From a virus: 64,000 bases of DNA. A program made the translations under genes and the position numbers. Positions 32,466-40,182 of this stretch are shown in pieces. The stretch lies in IMG/VR virus record IMGVR_UViG_3300028045_001344, positions 87,554-151,553 of that record. One strand, written 5' to 3'. The stretch's first letter is position 1; every line of letters begins with the position of its first letter. The notes below the pieces were generated by a model, which saw nothing but the letters and a program-made list of their open reading frames with translations, was not told the origin of the DNA and did not search any database.

Positions 32466-33584
32466 TTATGAACGACCCCTTATGCTTTCAAGCGATGGTT
32501 GATGTTCCCAGTGCCAATGCTCGGATGCTATTCGTTTGAATCCAAAATCTTTGCCATGCGCAGCCAACCATTCGTAATTTTTGCCCGCTCCACGACGCTT
32601 ATTTTCCTTCGAAACGCCCAATGTATTGAGATCTAGTGCTACTCCACTTTGGTGGTTTGAATGGCCCGGCTTGTTGGCAGCGTTTCCATTTGAATTTTTG
32701 TATCGACAATAAAAATAGTCTTGTTCCTGCATCGTGCGAAAAGCACTTACTATTTCCAATGTAACATCATCCCTTGCCGCCGCATCTCTCATGCGAATAA
32801 AGTCCCTAGCAGCACGAACGTCCATAACCCACTTGCCAACTTTAGTAGCCTGAAATGTATACTGCTTTCCTTTTACAAACCCCTGTAAGCTAAAAGTTGC
32901 GCCGCTTGTGTCGGGTGCTGGCTCTCGTTTACATTTTCCGCCACCGTCGCCATCTGCGTTTGGAACCCACGCAGCACCTGTATAGCCATTTGCGAATGCG
33001 GGCCCGGGTCCGTTTAGTTTGTTTCCTTGGGCGTCAAAATGAGTTTTTGATTTATTTCCAACAGCTAATCCAATGGGATTTTCAAAAACTTTCCCCAGAT
33101 ATACTCCTCCCCTTCTCGTGGTTCGATCATCATAATCTACTCTTACGATGTCCCCAATACTTGGAACATCTCCACTTATTTCCTCATCAGCCGCAACAAA
33201 AGTGTTATATAACTGTACGACATCCCAGTCCAGTAGAGGTTCAGTCTTAAATGGATCAGGTAACATAGAATCTAAAAAAGGAATCCTAACTTTTATAGCC
33301 AGCAAAGGCTTAGGATTTTCTTCCGAATTGGAAAACATACGAGATACCCACCCTTCGCCACTATCCGCGTTATAAAGTTGTGTTATACCGATACATATAC
33401 CCTTGAGAGCCCCCAATCCAGACATAGTATCATAAGAATAAATTGTTTCCAGCGAGTTCTTGAGTGAATCAACACCAGAAGTTGTATCTGGATTATATGT
33501 CGGTCCCACGTTTGTGCGCGAAACATCATTGAGCTGGCCATAGCCAAAATTTAATATAAACTGTGGGGGCACCGGATCAGCCAT
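32466..33584 (-). CDS. Tail protein fused to VanY-type (M15) D-Ala-D-Ala peptidase
   Basis: The C-terminal domain (about residues 245-365) is a peptidase M15/VanY-type zinc peptidase. SNHQSGVALD (residues 309-318) matches SxHxxGxAxD with zinc ligands His311 and Asp318. EHWHWEH (355-361) supplies the catalytic Glu355 and third ligand His358. The N-terminal 170 residues include PSIGDIVRVDYDDRTTRRGGVYLGKVF, which resembles the OB-fold of phage hub proteins. The likely role is local cutting of peptidoglycan cross-links by the tail tip during entry, replacing the lysozyme domain of T4 gp5. Its start codon overlaps the previous stop by one base. Confidence 0.85.
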   Translation of the reverse strand: MADPVPPQFILNFGYGQLNDVSRTNVGPTYNPDTTSGVDSLKNSLETIYSYDTMSGLGALKGICIGITQLYNADSGEGWVSRMFSNSEENPKPLLAIKVRIPFLDSMLPDPFKTEPLLDWDVVQLYNTFVAADEEISGDVPSIGDIVRVDYDDRTTRRGGVYLGKVFENPIGLAVGNKSKTHFDAQGNKLNGPGPAFANGYTGAAWVPNADGDGGGKCKREPAPDTSGATFSLQGFVKGKQYTFQATKVGKWVMDVRAARDFIRMRDAAARDDVTLEIVSAFRTMQEQDYFYCRYKNSNGNAANKPGHSNHQSGVALDLNTLGVSKENKRRGAGKNYEWLAAHGKDFGFKRIASEHWHWEHQPSLESIRGRS

Positions 33585-33880
33585 CAGCTTTCTTCTCCTA
33601 ATTCCTTAAATATCTCGTCTCTTTCTTCAGCCGTGAGAGCTGAATCTGATACTTGTTCTTTCTGTTTTAGCGAAGCTACTTTAACTAATTGCTCGTTGGA
33701 CCTTTGCAAAGTTTCAACATATTTTGCAGCAGTCGTGCCAACGTCTCGATGACGATCTTCCGAAGACGCCATATATTTAATAAGATCCCGTAATAGCTCT
33801 TGTGTCTGCTCGCGATCTGAACGAATATTATCTATCGCCTCGCTAGTGAGAGATTCAAAGTTTTTCCCTATTCGTGCCAT
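33584..33880 (-). CDS. Small helical protein, 98 aa, unknown function
   Basis: A 98-residue, highly charged, apparently all-helical protein with coiled-coil character (YVETLQRSNEQLVKVASLKQKEQ) and an acidic C-terminus ending LGEES. There is no membrane segment. It overlaps the end of the sigma-factor gene by 13 bases and the following peptidase gene by one base. Position suggests a small tail-assembly or chaperone-like protein, but no family is recognised. Confidence 0.65.
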   Translation of the reverse strand: MARIGKNFESLTSEAIDNIRSDREQTQELLRDLIKYMASSEDRHRDVGTTAAKYVETLQRSNEQLVKVASLKQKEQVSDSALTAEERDEIFKELGEES

Positions 33881-34551
33881 TTCTTTTTTATTATAGAATA
33901 ATCTCTTCTAAACCTGTTCAAACTATTCAATATCTGCTTTGTGTTTAAATTTGTTATTTCCCTAATGTATAAATAAATAGCCTTCTTATTGAAAATTTCA
34001 ATGGCTTCTGGTTCTGAAAGCAAGATTTTGATTGCTTCTAAGACCTTGCGCTCATTGTCCTTAAGTGACTGCTTGTTCCACTTTTCAATTTCTATCCAAA
34101 GGTGCTCCATGTATTCTTTTTTCTCTCTATCTTCTTCGTAAGTATTATATACCGATAAGTGTTGAGATTCACAACTTTTAGAAATATCTTCAAAGGCGGA
34201 TTCGCGACGGCGCTGAATTGCTGTTTTTTTGATTTTTGCTATAAACCAATTTTTTGTTATAACGCTGAAATATGAGAAAGCCTTAGAACCCTTGGATTCA
34301 TCAAAATTGCTCAAAATGGTTATAAGATGTATTTCGCACTCATCTTTGAGCATGTGTATGTTGGGTAAATTAGTAAATTTATATGTGAAGACAATCTTGT
34401 TAATCATTTCAAGAAATACAGGGCGGATTACATCTCGGTATATTACATTACGATGAGATGGATCATCACAACCCTTATATTCTAAAATTGCATCTTCATG
34501 AACTTGGGTAAAATACTTCTTACCCTTCTTGCGACGTTTCTTCTTCGTCAT
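33868..34551 (-). CDS. Late-transcription sigma factor, T4 gp55-like
   Basis: At 227 residues it has about the size of T4 gp55 (185) and other phage sigma factors. The segment FDESKGSKAFSYFSVITKNWFIAKIKK (about residues 79-105) matches the sigma region 2 pattern shared by gp55 and sigma70 proteins (F..S.G..F..Y.....R..F...I). The first 12 residues are almost all Lys/Arg. The family directs host RNA polymerase to phage late promoters. The start at 34551 lies inside the previous gene (32-base overlap) with GGA a few bases upstream; no other in-frame Met precedes the conserved part. Placement just upstream of the tail operon is consistent with late control. Confidence 0.78.
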   Translation of the reverse strand: MTKKKRRKKGKKYFTQVHEDAILEYKGCDDPSHRNVIYRDVIRPVFLEMINKIVFTYKFTNLPNIHMLKDECEIHLITILSNFDESKGSKAFSYFSVITKNWFIAKIKKTAIQRRRESAFEDISKSCESQHLSVYNTYEEDREKKEYMEHLWIEIEKWNKQSLKDNERKVLEAIKILLSEPEAIEIFNKKAIYLYIREITNLNTKQILNSLNRFRRDYSIIKKKWHE

Positions 34552-34888
34552 TTTCCATATCCTCCGATGCCTGAAGTAATTGTTGTGCTAATTCTGGCTG
34601 TGTAAAGGAGTAAATTTCTTCATACCCCTTGAGATATTCTATCATCTCGTTTGTGTGGTCGAGGAGGGATTTCAATGTTTCATCGCCATAAAAGGTGGGC
34701 ATTTCGTAAACAGAACTCAAGTGCTCTCTGAACGCATCCATTAAGCTAAAAATTTCAGTGCTTGCTTCGGCGGCATTATAAACCGTCTCGATCTTCACCA
34801 AAGTATTTTTAGCATAACCAACCATAAAAATATTAATGAGAACAGAAATAGCGGCGAGGACCGAGAGAGAAATTATTGCATAACTCAT
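34520..34888 (-). CDS. Small membrane-anchored protein, 122 aa
   Basis: The N-terminal 28 residues (ISLSVLAAISVLINIFMVGY) form one transmembrane segment. The rest is a soluble helical domain ending in an acidic tail (EDMENDEEE). The probable topology is a single N-terminal anchor with a cytoplasmic or periplasmic domain. It overlaps the zinc-ribbon gene upstream by four bases and the sigma-factor gene downstream by 32 bases, so all three are likely co-translated. Function is unknown. Confidence 0.72.
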   Translation of the reverse strand: MSYAIISLSVLAAISVLINIFMVGYAKNTLVKIETVYNAAEASTEIFSLMDAFREHLSSVYEMPTFYGDETLKSLLDHTNEMIEYLKGYEEIYSFTQPELAQQLLQASEDMENDEEETSQEG

Positions 34889-35151
34889 TTTTTATACCTC
34901 CTGGTTTTCAAGTCAGATTGATCCTGCTTCAATTCTTCTTTCGCTTCGGCGATGGCACTCTCCACAACGCTTCCAACTTTAGAATCTCCGCTAATTTTAG
35001 AATCTTTTTGGGCTATAAAAATCTCGCTTGGTATGCGGGCGATATAACCGTCTTCTCCACAATTTTTACAAATTGTATAAGTTTCGTGCAAGGAGTGGAA
35101 AATCTCAAAGTGTGAATCGCACTCGCTACAAATATAAGAATACCTAGGCAA
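34885..35151 (-). CDS. FmdB-like zinc-ribbon protein, 88 aa
   Basis: The first 40 residues contain two CxxC pairs (CSEC and CKNC) in the spacing of the FmdB/CxxC zinc-ribbon family, which begins MPxYxYxCxxC. The C-terminal half is a charged helix. Such ribbons are often nucleic-acid or protein-binding regulators. Because it precedes the sigma-factor gene, a role in late transcription is possible but unproven. It overlaps both neighbouring genes by a few bases. Confidence 0.75.
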   Translation of the reverse strand: MPRYSYICSECDSHFEIFHSLHETYTICKNCGEDGYIARIPSEIFIAQKDSKISGDSKVGSVVESAIAEAKEELKQDQSDLKTRRYKK

Positions 35152-35335
35152 CTGTTTCCTGTTCTGGTTCTTTTACTTCTAATATGGGTGGGTTCTCCAC
35201 AACCAAGCCATCGGCTGTGCTTACCAAAACAAATTCTTTTAACATACCTGTTATGTCCGTTTGCTCCATTAAGCCTTTTTGAAGCGCCATCATTAGAGCC
35301 CCGATTGCTTGATTAGATAATTTATAGTTTGTCAT
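35144..35335 (-). CDS. Small hypothetical protein, 63 aa
   Basis: A 63-residue protein with a helical N-terminal half (LSNQAIGALMMALQKGLMEQ) and an acidic, Pro-rich tail (PPILEVKEPEQE). AAGGAG lies shortly before the ATG. It is the first gene of the small late-control cluster after the glycan island. No family is recognised. Confidence 0.68.
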   Translation of the reverse strand: MTNYKLSNQAIGALMMALQKGLMEQTDITGMLKEFVLVSTADGLVVENPPILEVKEPEQETVA

Positions 35336-35344
35336 GTGTTCTCC

Positions 35345-36355
35345 TTATGCTTCATTGACATATAATAGATTCTTAATTCTTTCTGGTTCCCAGAAACCTT
35401 TATACCATAGTTTATCACTTAACTGATCTTTTTTTAAATCTTCTTTCATTGTATCAAGGATAAGATTTTCATAATGGTATAAGTATAATTCTTTGCCGTA
35501 GTACATCACACGTCGATCTTGTTCGTTTGCTCTGAGACATAAATCAACATCCTGATACGAAGCTTTAAGAGATGGACAAAAGCCACCGCTTTTCATATAC
35601 CACTCCGCGTCTATGATCAAAAAGGCGGCTGTTATAAACAATTCGCCTTTGTCGCAATTTACTTTTGGATCGTCCTTGGGATAACCTCGAAACATGTGTA
35701 AGGCAAATAATCCGGCTTCTCCTGGTCTTGGTCCAAACATCGAGCCAGCGTATTGAACCTTGTCTGCTCTATCGGGCTTATGATATAAAAAATCTTTGGT
35801 AGGATAAAGGAGCTTGGTTCCTGTGATTGTATTTTTGTTTTCAGTGTGCTTCTTATAAAGCACTGGTAACATCTCTGGATTATTTGTCCATAGATCTGAA
35901 CTCCACAAAATAATATCTTTTAGGTTTGGTGATTTCGTTTTCAGGGCGTGAGTTGCGAGATTGTGCAGCATTGAAAAATTAAATTGATTTGCGGTGTTAT
36001 CTACCCGCATATATGAACAGTCGCTTTCAAGAGCAATCGTTTTAATATGTTCTGTCTCTGAACGATCATCAACTATTAAGACGTTTGCAAAATCAAAAAT
36101 TTTGTTCTGCTTCATATTGTTCAAAGTAAATTGCAAAAGTTCTGCATTGTCCTTTATGCAAAGGAGGATGTGTGGTTTTTTATAATCGGTAGTTTCGGCT
36201 TCAATAAACTGACACTTGTATTCATTGGAAGTCGTTTTTAGATTATACGAATTAGAATAGAAGCTTTTTACCACATCATCTTCAGACTGTGTTACAGTGA
36301 ATTTGGATGGATTAATTTTCTTTTTAAAATTGTATACGTGTGTATGATTATTCAT
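35345..36355 (-). CDS. Glycosyltransferase, family 2-like (GT-A)
   Basis: The 336-residue protein has a GT-A nucleotide-sugar fold pattern: HILLCIKDNAELLQFTLNNM, VLIVDDRSET (the first acidic strand), a later FITAAFLIID strand, and ASYQDVDLCLRANEQ, which resembles the ED motif preceding the catalytic helix of GT2 enzymes. It would transfer a sugar from a nucleotide donor to a glycan acceptor. I start it at 36355, after GAGGAG with four bases spacing, rather than at an earlier Met. It overlaps the upstream RgpF-WbsX gene by eight bases and is the last gene of the island. Confidence 0.8.
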   Translation of the reverse strand: MNNHTHVYNFKKKINPSKFTVTQSEDDVVKSFYSNSYNLKTTSNEYKCQFIEAETTDYKKPHILLCIKDNAELLQFTLNNMKQNKIFDFANVLIVDDRSETEHIKTIALESDCSYMRVDNTANQFNFSMLHNLATHALKTKSPNLKDIILWSSDLWTNNPEMLPVLYKKHTENKNTITGTKLLYPTKDFLYHKPDRADKVQYAGSMFGPRPGEAGLFALHMFRGYPKDDPKVNCDKGELFITAAFLIIDAEWYMKSGGFCPSLKASYQDVDLCLRANEQDRRVMYYGKELYLYHYENLILDTMKEDLKKDQLSDKLWYKGFWEPERIKNLLYVNEA

Positions 36356-38279
36356 TTTGCTCCTCAATGTAATATTTTTCTATATCATCTAAGACTTCTT
36401 TTGTATCCTCAAGGGTTTGATTCCCCAGTTGAGCACTTGGCTCCATTACGCACCCCTCTCCCCATTCATTCCATGAATTCATAAAAAGAAAGTTTTCAGA
36501 TTCATCAGGATTATCTTCGAGTAACGTATTATGTAACTGTTTCATTAGATAAAGCTTATATACTTCTCTTGATGTGCTAGAAAAAACATTAGCTTCAGAC
36601 TTTGAGCGTCTAGGGGTGTTATCCCAACCTGGGAAGAAGCCATTATAATAAGAGATATTTGCTTTGCGAACTTTTTCTCCTAATGTTGTATCTCGAATGG
36701 GAACATTTTTAGACCAGTTGATTAGTGTCTTTTGATTTCCTTTTGCCATAGTCATCTGATCGTAAAGGGCTTCTTTGTCAAAAATCGTAGAAACTCCTTT
36801 CCAATGTTCCAAAACTGATAAAGATTGATTGTGCCCCGAGAAATTAGGTTGAAATTCACACACACCATCCACACCATTAAATATCTCAGTTTCAAAATTC
36901 CCCAAACACTGAATTATGTAAATCCCATTCCAGCCTTGTTCCACGGCTCTAGTGTTCCACCACTCTATCATTTGAGGAAAAGGTTTAATATGCGGGGCGC
37001 GGTAAATTAAGAAAACAGGTTTATTGTTTATTTTTATATAATTCTTATGATTGAAGAAATGGAACAAATATTTAAAATGCTCATCCCACTCATTTATATT
37101 GCCATAACGTTGCTCAACCAGAACTTTGTCCTCTTTTCCATCCCAGTTTTTTGTCCAAGGTTCATTCGCCCAATTAAGACAAAAGGGTAGATCAGGTTCC
37201 CCATCTTTCAGCATTTTCTCCAAAGGCTTATATAACGCCCGACGGCCATTGAACCAATAATGATGATAACAAAATCCATAAACGCCCGCTTCTTTTGCCA
37301 AACGTGCTTGCAGCGCACGAGTTTCTTTATTCATTAGATCGTAATAGCCCAAAGCTGAGTGTGGATTCAAAAACTTTTGGTTATTAAACTTTGGCTTGGC
37401 TTTCCTTAGATTATCCCATTCAGTAAATCCGTCGCCCCATAAAATATCATTTAAATCCGATTGGTGATATTGAGGAAAATAAAAAGAAATAATTTTTGGC
37501 TTTGAGGTGGCAACCTTTTTGATGGGAAGAAGAAACAATGTGTATTTCATATGACGAACAATGGCGGAGAAAAATCTCTCGAAAGCATGAGCCATTGTCC
37601 CGTCTAGTGGTGGGGAGCCTTGAAAACTTTCAAAATTATTTAAATCACACGTATGCTTTTTAAAAAAGTTTAAAATATCTCCACGTACCCAGAACATTGT
37701 ACCTGCCACAAAACTCTTGGACTGAGGGTATGAAGCTTTGGGGCTGATTTTATATTTTTTACATAACTTTTCATAGTTTGCTTCGTTTGCGCCCATATCT
37801 TGGCACACATAATTTGCACAAGAAATCATCCCAACATCATGCTTCTGTTTGAAAATATCTACTATCTCTTGGATGCGCTCTGGGGTTCCTAAGAGAGTAT
37901 CTAATAAATCTTTCGTCCATTGATCCCCGGCTACTTCAAAAGGGTTGGTATTGTGTTTGCCCTTCTTAGTGTGAATTTTACATATATAATCATATCTTTT
38001 TTTAAGATTATTCGCGTGGTTTGCGGAGACTGTAAAGCCACCGGGGTCCATTCCCTTGTTTTGGGAAATAGTATAGTAGAAATTATCGCCTTTCAGGTTT
38101 TGATATAGTTCGATTATTTTAGATATGTTACGTGAATTTTGTAGGCCGTCTTTTGTGTCGCGGCTAAAATTTACATACAGATCATATTCGAAAGGGATGT
38201 TTTCTAAATATGTATTGATTTGAGGTAACACATCCAAGTGAAAGGCGTGTATAAAAACGGCAACTTTTGGTGAATTCAT
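36348..38279 (-). CDS. Two-domain polysaccharide protein: RgpF-like plus WbsX/GH99-like
   Basis: Residues about 1-265 match the rhamnan synthesis protein F (RgpF) pattern: VAVFIHAFHLDVLPQI, YDYICKIHTKKG, then FVAGTMFWVRGD. Residues about 270-625 match the WbsX/GH99-like family: FYFPQYHQSD, WGDGFTEWDN, GVYGFCYHHYWFNGRR, LPFCLNWANEPWT and a C-terminal SWNEWGEG. Both domains occur in bacterial O-antigen and rhamnan loci, where they are thought to extend or process polysaccharide chains. The gene overlaps both neighbours by a few bases, as expected for one operon. The order of the domains is clear; the exact reactions are not. Confidence 0.86.
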   Translation of the reverse strand: MNSPKVAVFIHAFHLDVLPQINTYLENIPFEYDLYVNFSRDTKDGLQNSRNISKIIELYQNLKGDNFYYTISQNKGMDPGGFTVSANHANNLKKRYDYICKIHTKKGKHNTNPFEVAGDQWTKDLLDTLLGTPERIQEIVDIFKQKHDVGMISCANYVCQDMGANEANYEKLCKKYKISPKASYPQSKSFVAGTMFWVRGDILNFFKKHTCDLNNFESFQGSPPLDGTMAHAFERFFSAIVRHMKYTLFLLPIKKVATSKPKIISFYFPQYHQSDLNDILWGDGFTEWDNLRKAKPKFNNQKFLNPHSALGYYDLMNKETRALQARLAKEAGVYGFCYHHYWFNGRRALYKPLEKMLKDGEPDLPFCLNWANEPWTKNWDGKEDKVLVEQRYGNINEWDEHFKYLFHFFNHKNYIKINNKPVFLIYRAPHIKPFPQMIEWWNTRAVEQGWNGIYIIQCLGNFETEIFNGVDGVCEFQPNFSGHNQSLSVLEHWKGVSTIFDKEALYDQMTMAKGNQKTLINWSKNVPIRDTTLGEKVRKANISYYNGFFPGWDNTPRRSKSEANVFSSTSREVYKLYLMKQLHNTLLEDNPDESENFLFMNSWNEWGEGCVMEPSAQLGNQTLEDTKEVLDDIEKYYIEEQNE

Positions 38280-38677
38280 TTCTCCAAGTATTTTACCACT
38301 TTATCATGAATTTTTGAATCAACATTTTCTTTCCACGAATCATCCTCGTTATTTATTTGATTGCGAATTTGTGTTGCCGAAATAAAGCCAATATCTTTCG
38401 GTGGAACATGTTCAACAATTCCATATCCAACTCCGCGTCCATAATTGACCGATTCAATATCTGGTATGGATAAAATTTCAACATCGTCATCGGCATACGC
38501 AGTTTCTAGCATATCAATAGTTTGCTCAGTTGTAAATGGATTTTTTTCATCAGGAGGAATATCTCTTACGCAAATAAGAACAGGCACTCCTTGATTTAGT
38601 TTTTGACCGATAAGCCATTTGTGACCATTGTGTAAAGGTTGCCACCTACCTATAAACATTGCTCTTTTGTTATTCAT
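38276..38677 (-). CDS. Nucleotidyltransferase, HxGH superfamily
   Basis: GRWQPLHNGH (residues 10-19) is the HxGH ATP-binding motif of adenylyl/cytidylyltransferases, and ISATQIRNQ (about 100-108) is the matching ISxTxIR motif. At 133 residues it is shorter than NadM-type nicotinamide mononucleotide adenylyltransferases (about 170). The substrate is not fixed by the sequence: NMN, a sugar phosphate or a phospho-alcohol are possible. It lacks the QxRNPxHRAH motif of ATP sulfurylase, so it should not be read as the missing first step of sulfate activation. It overlaps the HAD gene upstream; a partial copy of both lies 1.1 kb away. Confidence 0.8.
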   Translation of the reverse strand: MNNKRAMFIGRWQPLHNGHKWLIGQKLNQGVPVLICVRDIPPDEKNPFTTEQTIDMLETAYADDDVEILSIPDIESVNYGRGVGYGIVEHVPPKDIGFISATQIRNQINNEDDSWKENVDSKIHDKVVKYLEK

Positions 38678-39042
38678 TTATTTTCTCCTTGTTCAATGAA
38701 ATCAATTGTTTTGTGCCATGCGTTCGGATCTGTTTTATCGAACCTGATAGCATGGTCATCAATATAATATTTGGCTGGTTGTTTGATGTTTGTAACATCA
38801 TCAAAGAAATGAGATAAATTATATTTTTCCAGCCACTTCCTAATAGGTTTAACTGGTCGGCTTGATACTATTATCAAACGATAGCCAGCATCCTTTAGCT
38901 TTTGTAAAGAAGGAATAGAGCCTGGCATTGGTGGATCGTAAGCATTATCTAGACCTTGAAATCCTTTGGAATATTGATGAATGACTCCATCAAAATCTAT
39001 TGCAATAGTATTGTTTTTAAATTCTGTTCCAACTTCCTTCAT
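38674..39042 (-). CDS. HAD-like phosphatase, 122 aa
   Basis: IAIDFDGVIH (residues 13-22) is HAD motif I with Asp16 and Asp18. VSSRP near residue 60 fits motif II, and YYIDDHAIRF near residue 92-101 supplies the acidic C-terminal motif. It is a small cap-less HAD, likely acting on a phosphorylated metabolite, perhaps one linked to the HxGH nucleotidyltransferase encoded directly downstream with overlapping ends. A copy about 90% identical by eye over 270 bases is present at 39912-40182, where the C-terminal motif has been lost. The start overlaps the sulfotransferase stop by four bases. Confidence 0.82.
   Translation of the reverse strand: MKEVGTEFKNNTIAIDFDGVIHQYSKGFQGLDNAYDPPMPGSIPSLQKLKDAGYRLIIVSSRPVKPIRKWLEKYNLSHFFDDVTNIKQPAKYYIDDHAIRFDKTDPNAWHKTIDFIEQGENK
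38772..39042 (-). repeat. Direct repeat, copy A (HAD gene 5' part)
   Basis: This 271-base stretch aligns without gaps to 39912-40182 at an exact offset of 1140 bases. I count about 30 differences, mostly at third codon positions. It marks duplication of the HAD gene. Confidence 0.88.
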
Positions 39043-39818
39043 CTTATATCCTCAATCGAATATTTATAACATTCTATGTCTTCCCTATATTTTTTATTAA
39101 CCAAAGAAATACATTTATCATTATAAAAGCATATATCAGGCGGAAGTGCATTATGTGGCAAATCTGACCATTTCCAACAAGAGACATTTTTTTTCCACTC
39201 AATGTCCTTCGTAGCAAAACGTCCGGTCATATAATTCATCTCTCTCAGGATGTTGGGATCAAAAGAAGTCCCAAAGGATATATTGACTTTGCTTATATCT
39301 TTTTCAATTTGTTCCAATTTACACACATGATCAAAGAAGTTTTCATATTTATCTTCTATAGATCTTTTTTGCGGTTGCCAATGTTGATCATCCTTTTTCT
39401 TATTACTTATGACCTCTAAAAATTCCACAAAGGACAAATCATCGCCCAAATTATTACGACCTGATATTTGCTTCTTGCGCCCGAACGCATGTCGATAAGA
39501 ACTTACAGCCCGACTAAAAGGATTTCTTACTATTTTTAGCGTTAAAATTTGTGGTGATAACACTTCGTCTAAAAATAAAGGCTTGACTTTTGTTTTATAA
39601 TATTCGTGATTACGGTACTTGTGAATCCAAATATATTTTTTTAAAGCATATTCTAAAACACCAATTTCCTTGTAAAACATTAACATCACTAAGACACTTC
39701 CACACTTCGCATTCCAATCTATAAAAATTTTTTTTTCAAAATCATAGAGAGGGGGCGGTCCACCAAGCCATGGAAATATTTTTTGACGCGGATTATAAAA
39801 AACTTCTCTACCCTTCAT
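39039..39818 (-). CDS. Sulfotransferase (carbohydrate type)
   Basis: From the ATG at 39818 (AAGGGG upstream) the protein is 259 residues. IFIDWNAKCGS (about 31-41) fits the 5'-phosphosulfate loop. LKIVRNPFSRAVSSYRHAFG (about 90-110) is a strong 3'-phosphate-binding motif with the RxPxxRxxSxY pattern of PAPS-dependent carbohydrate sulfotransferases. It would move sulfate from PAPS to a sugar hydroxyl. The frame extends upstream to 39944, but that part lies over the chimeric gene in another frame and is unlikely to be translated. Its start overlaps the chimera's stop by 11 bases. An APS kinase gene lies about 1 kb upstream. Confidence 0.8.
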   Translation of the reverse strand: MKGREVFYNPRQKIFPWLGGPPPLYDFEKKIFIDWNAKCGSVLVMLMFYKEIGVLEYALKKYIWIHKYRNHEYYKTKVKPLFLDEVLSPQILTLKIVRNPFSRAVSSYRHAFGRKKQISGRNNLGDDLSFVEFLEVISNKKKDDQHWQPQKRSIEDKYENFFDHVCKLEQIEKDISKVNISFGTSFDPNILREMNYMTGRFATKDIEWKKNVSCWKWSDLPHNALPPDICFYNDKCISLVNKKYREDIECYKYSIEDIR

Positions 39819-40182
39819 CTTGTTCCCCTTGAATATAAAGCTGATTTTGAATGGTTGACCACAATGGGTTTTGATTGTAAATATGTGTTGCCGAAATAAA
39901 GCCAATATCTTTGGGTGGTTGTTTGATGTTTGTAACATCATCAAAAAAATGAGATAAATTATATTTCTCTAGCCAATTCCTAATAGGTTTAACTGGTCGG
40001 CTTGATACTATTATCAAACGATAGCCTTCATCCTTTAGCTTTTGTAAAGAGGGGATGGCACCGGGCATTGGTGGATCATATGCATTGTCCAATCCCTGAA
40101 ATCCTTTAGAATACTGATGAATAACGCCGTCAAAATCTATTGCAATAGTATTATTTTTGAATTCTGTTTTAACTTCAATCAT
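39808..40182 (-). CDS. Chimeric HAD-nucleotidyltransferase-sulfotransferase remnant
   Basis: A 124-residue open frame built from three pieces. Residues 1-88 are a near-identical copy of the HAD protein at 38674-39042, ending at NIKQP. The next segment (PKDIGFISAT) is the C-terminal ISxTxI part of the HxGH nucleotidyltransferase at 38276-38677. The last 20 residues (IYNQNPLWSTIQNQLY) resemble the C-terminus of the sulfotransferase at 40175-40849 (IYKNNPAWSKIEEKVY). The HAD motif IDDHAI and the nucleotidyltransferase HNGH motif are both missing, so it is probably not an active enzyme of either kind. The frame is nevertheless intact and overlaps both neighbours in normal operon fashion. It may be a decaying duplicate or a stabilised fusion. 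Confidence 0.75.
   Translation of the reverse strand: MIEVKTEFKNNTIAIDFDGVIHQYSKGFQGLDNAYDPPMPGAIPSLQKLKDEGYRLIIVSSRPVKPIRNWLEKYNLSHFFDDVTNIKQPPKDIGFISATHIYNQNPLWSTIQNQLYIQGEQDEG
39912..40182 (-). repeat. Direct repeat, copy B (HAD part of the chimera)
   Basis: This is the partner of 38772-39042 at an offset of 1140 bases. At its low-coordinate end the similarity switches, within a shared GGTGG/GCTGG region near 39912-39918, to the nucleotidyltransferase gene (39871-39918 matches 38357-38404). Confidence 0.88.

Noticed and set aside
38276-38677. HxGH protein as ATP sulfurylase completing the sulfate pathway
   Set aside because: The motif is HNGH within GRWQPLHNGH, the NadM/cytidylyltransferase type, and the protein is far too short for ATP sulfurylase.
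39061-39068. Minus-strand TATAAATA, the T4 late-promoter octamer, before the HAD gene
   Set aside because: It lies within the coding end of the sulfotransferase, only about 19 bases before the next ATG, and no comparable sites are seen before other genes. Chance in AT-rich DNA is likely.
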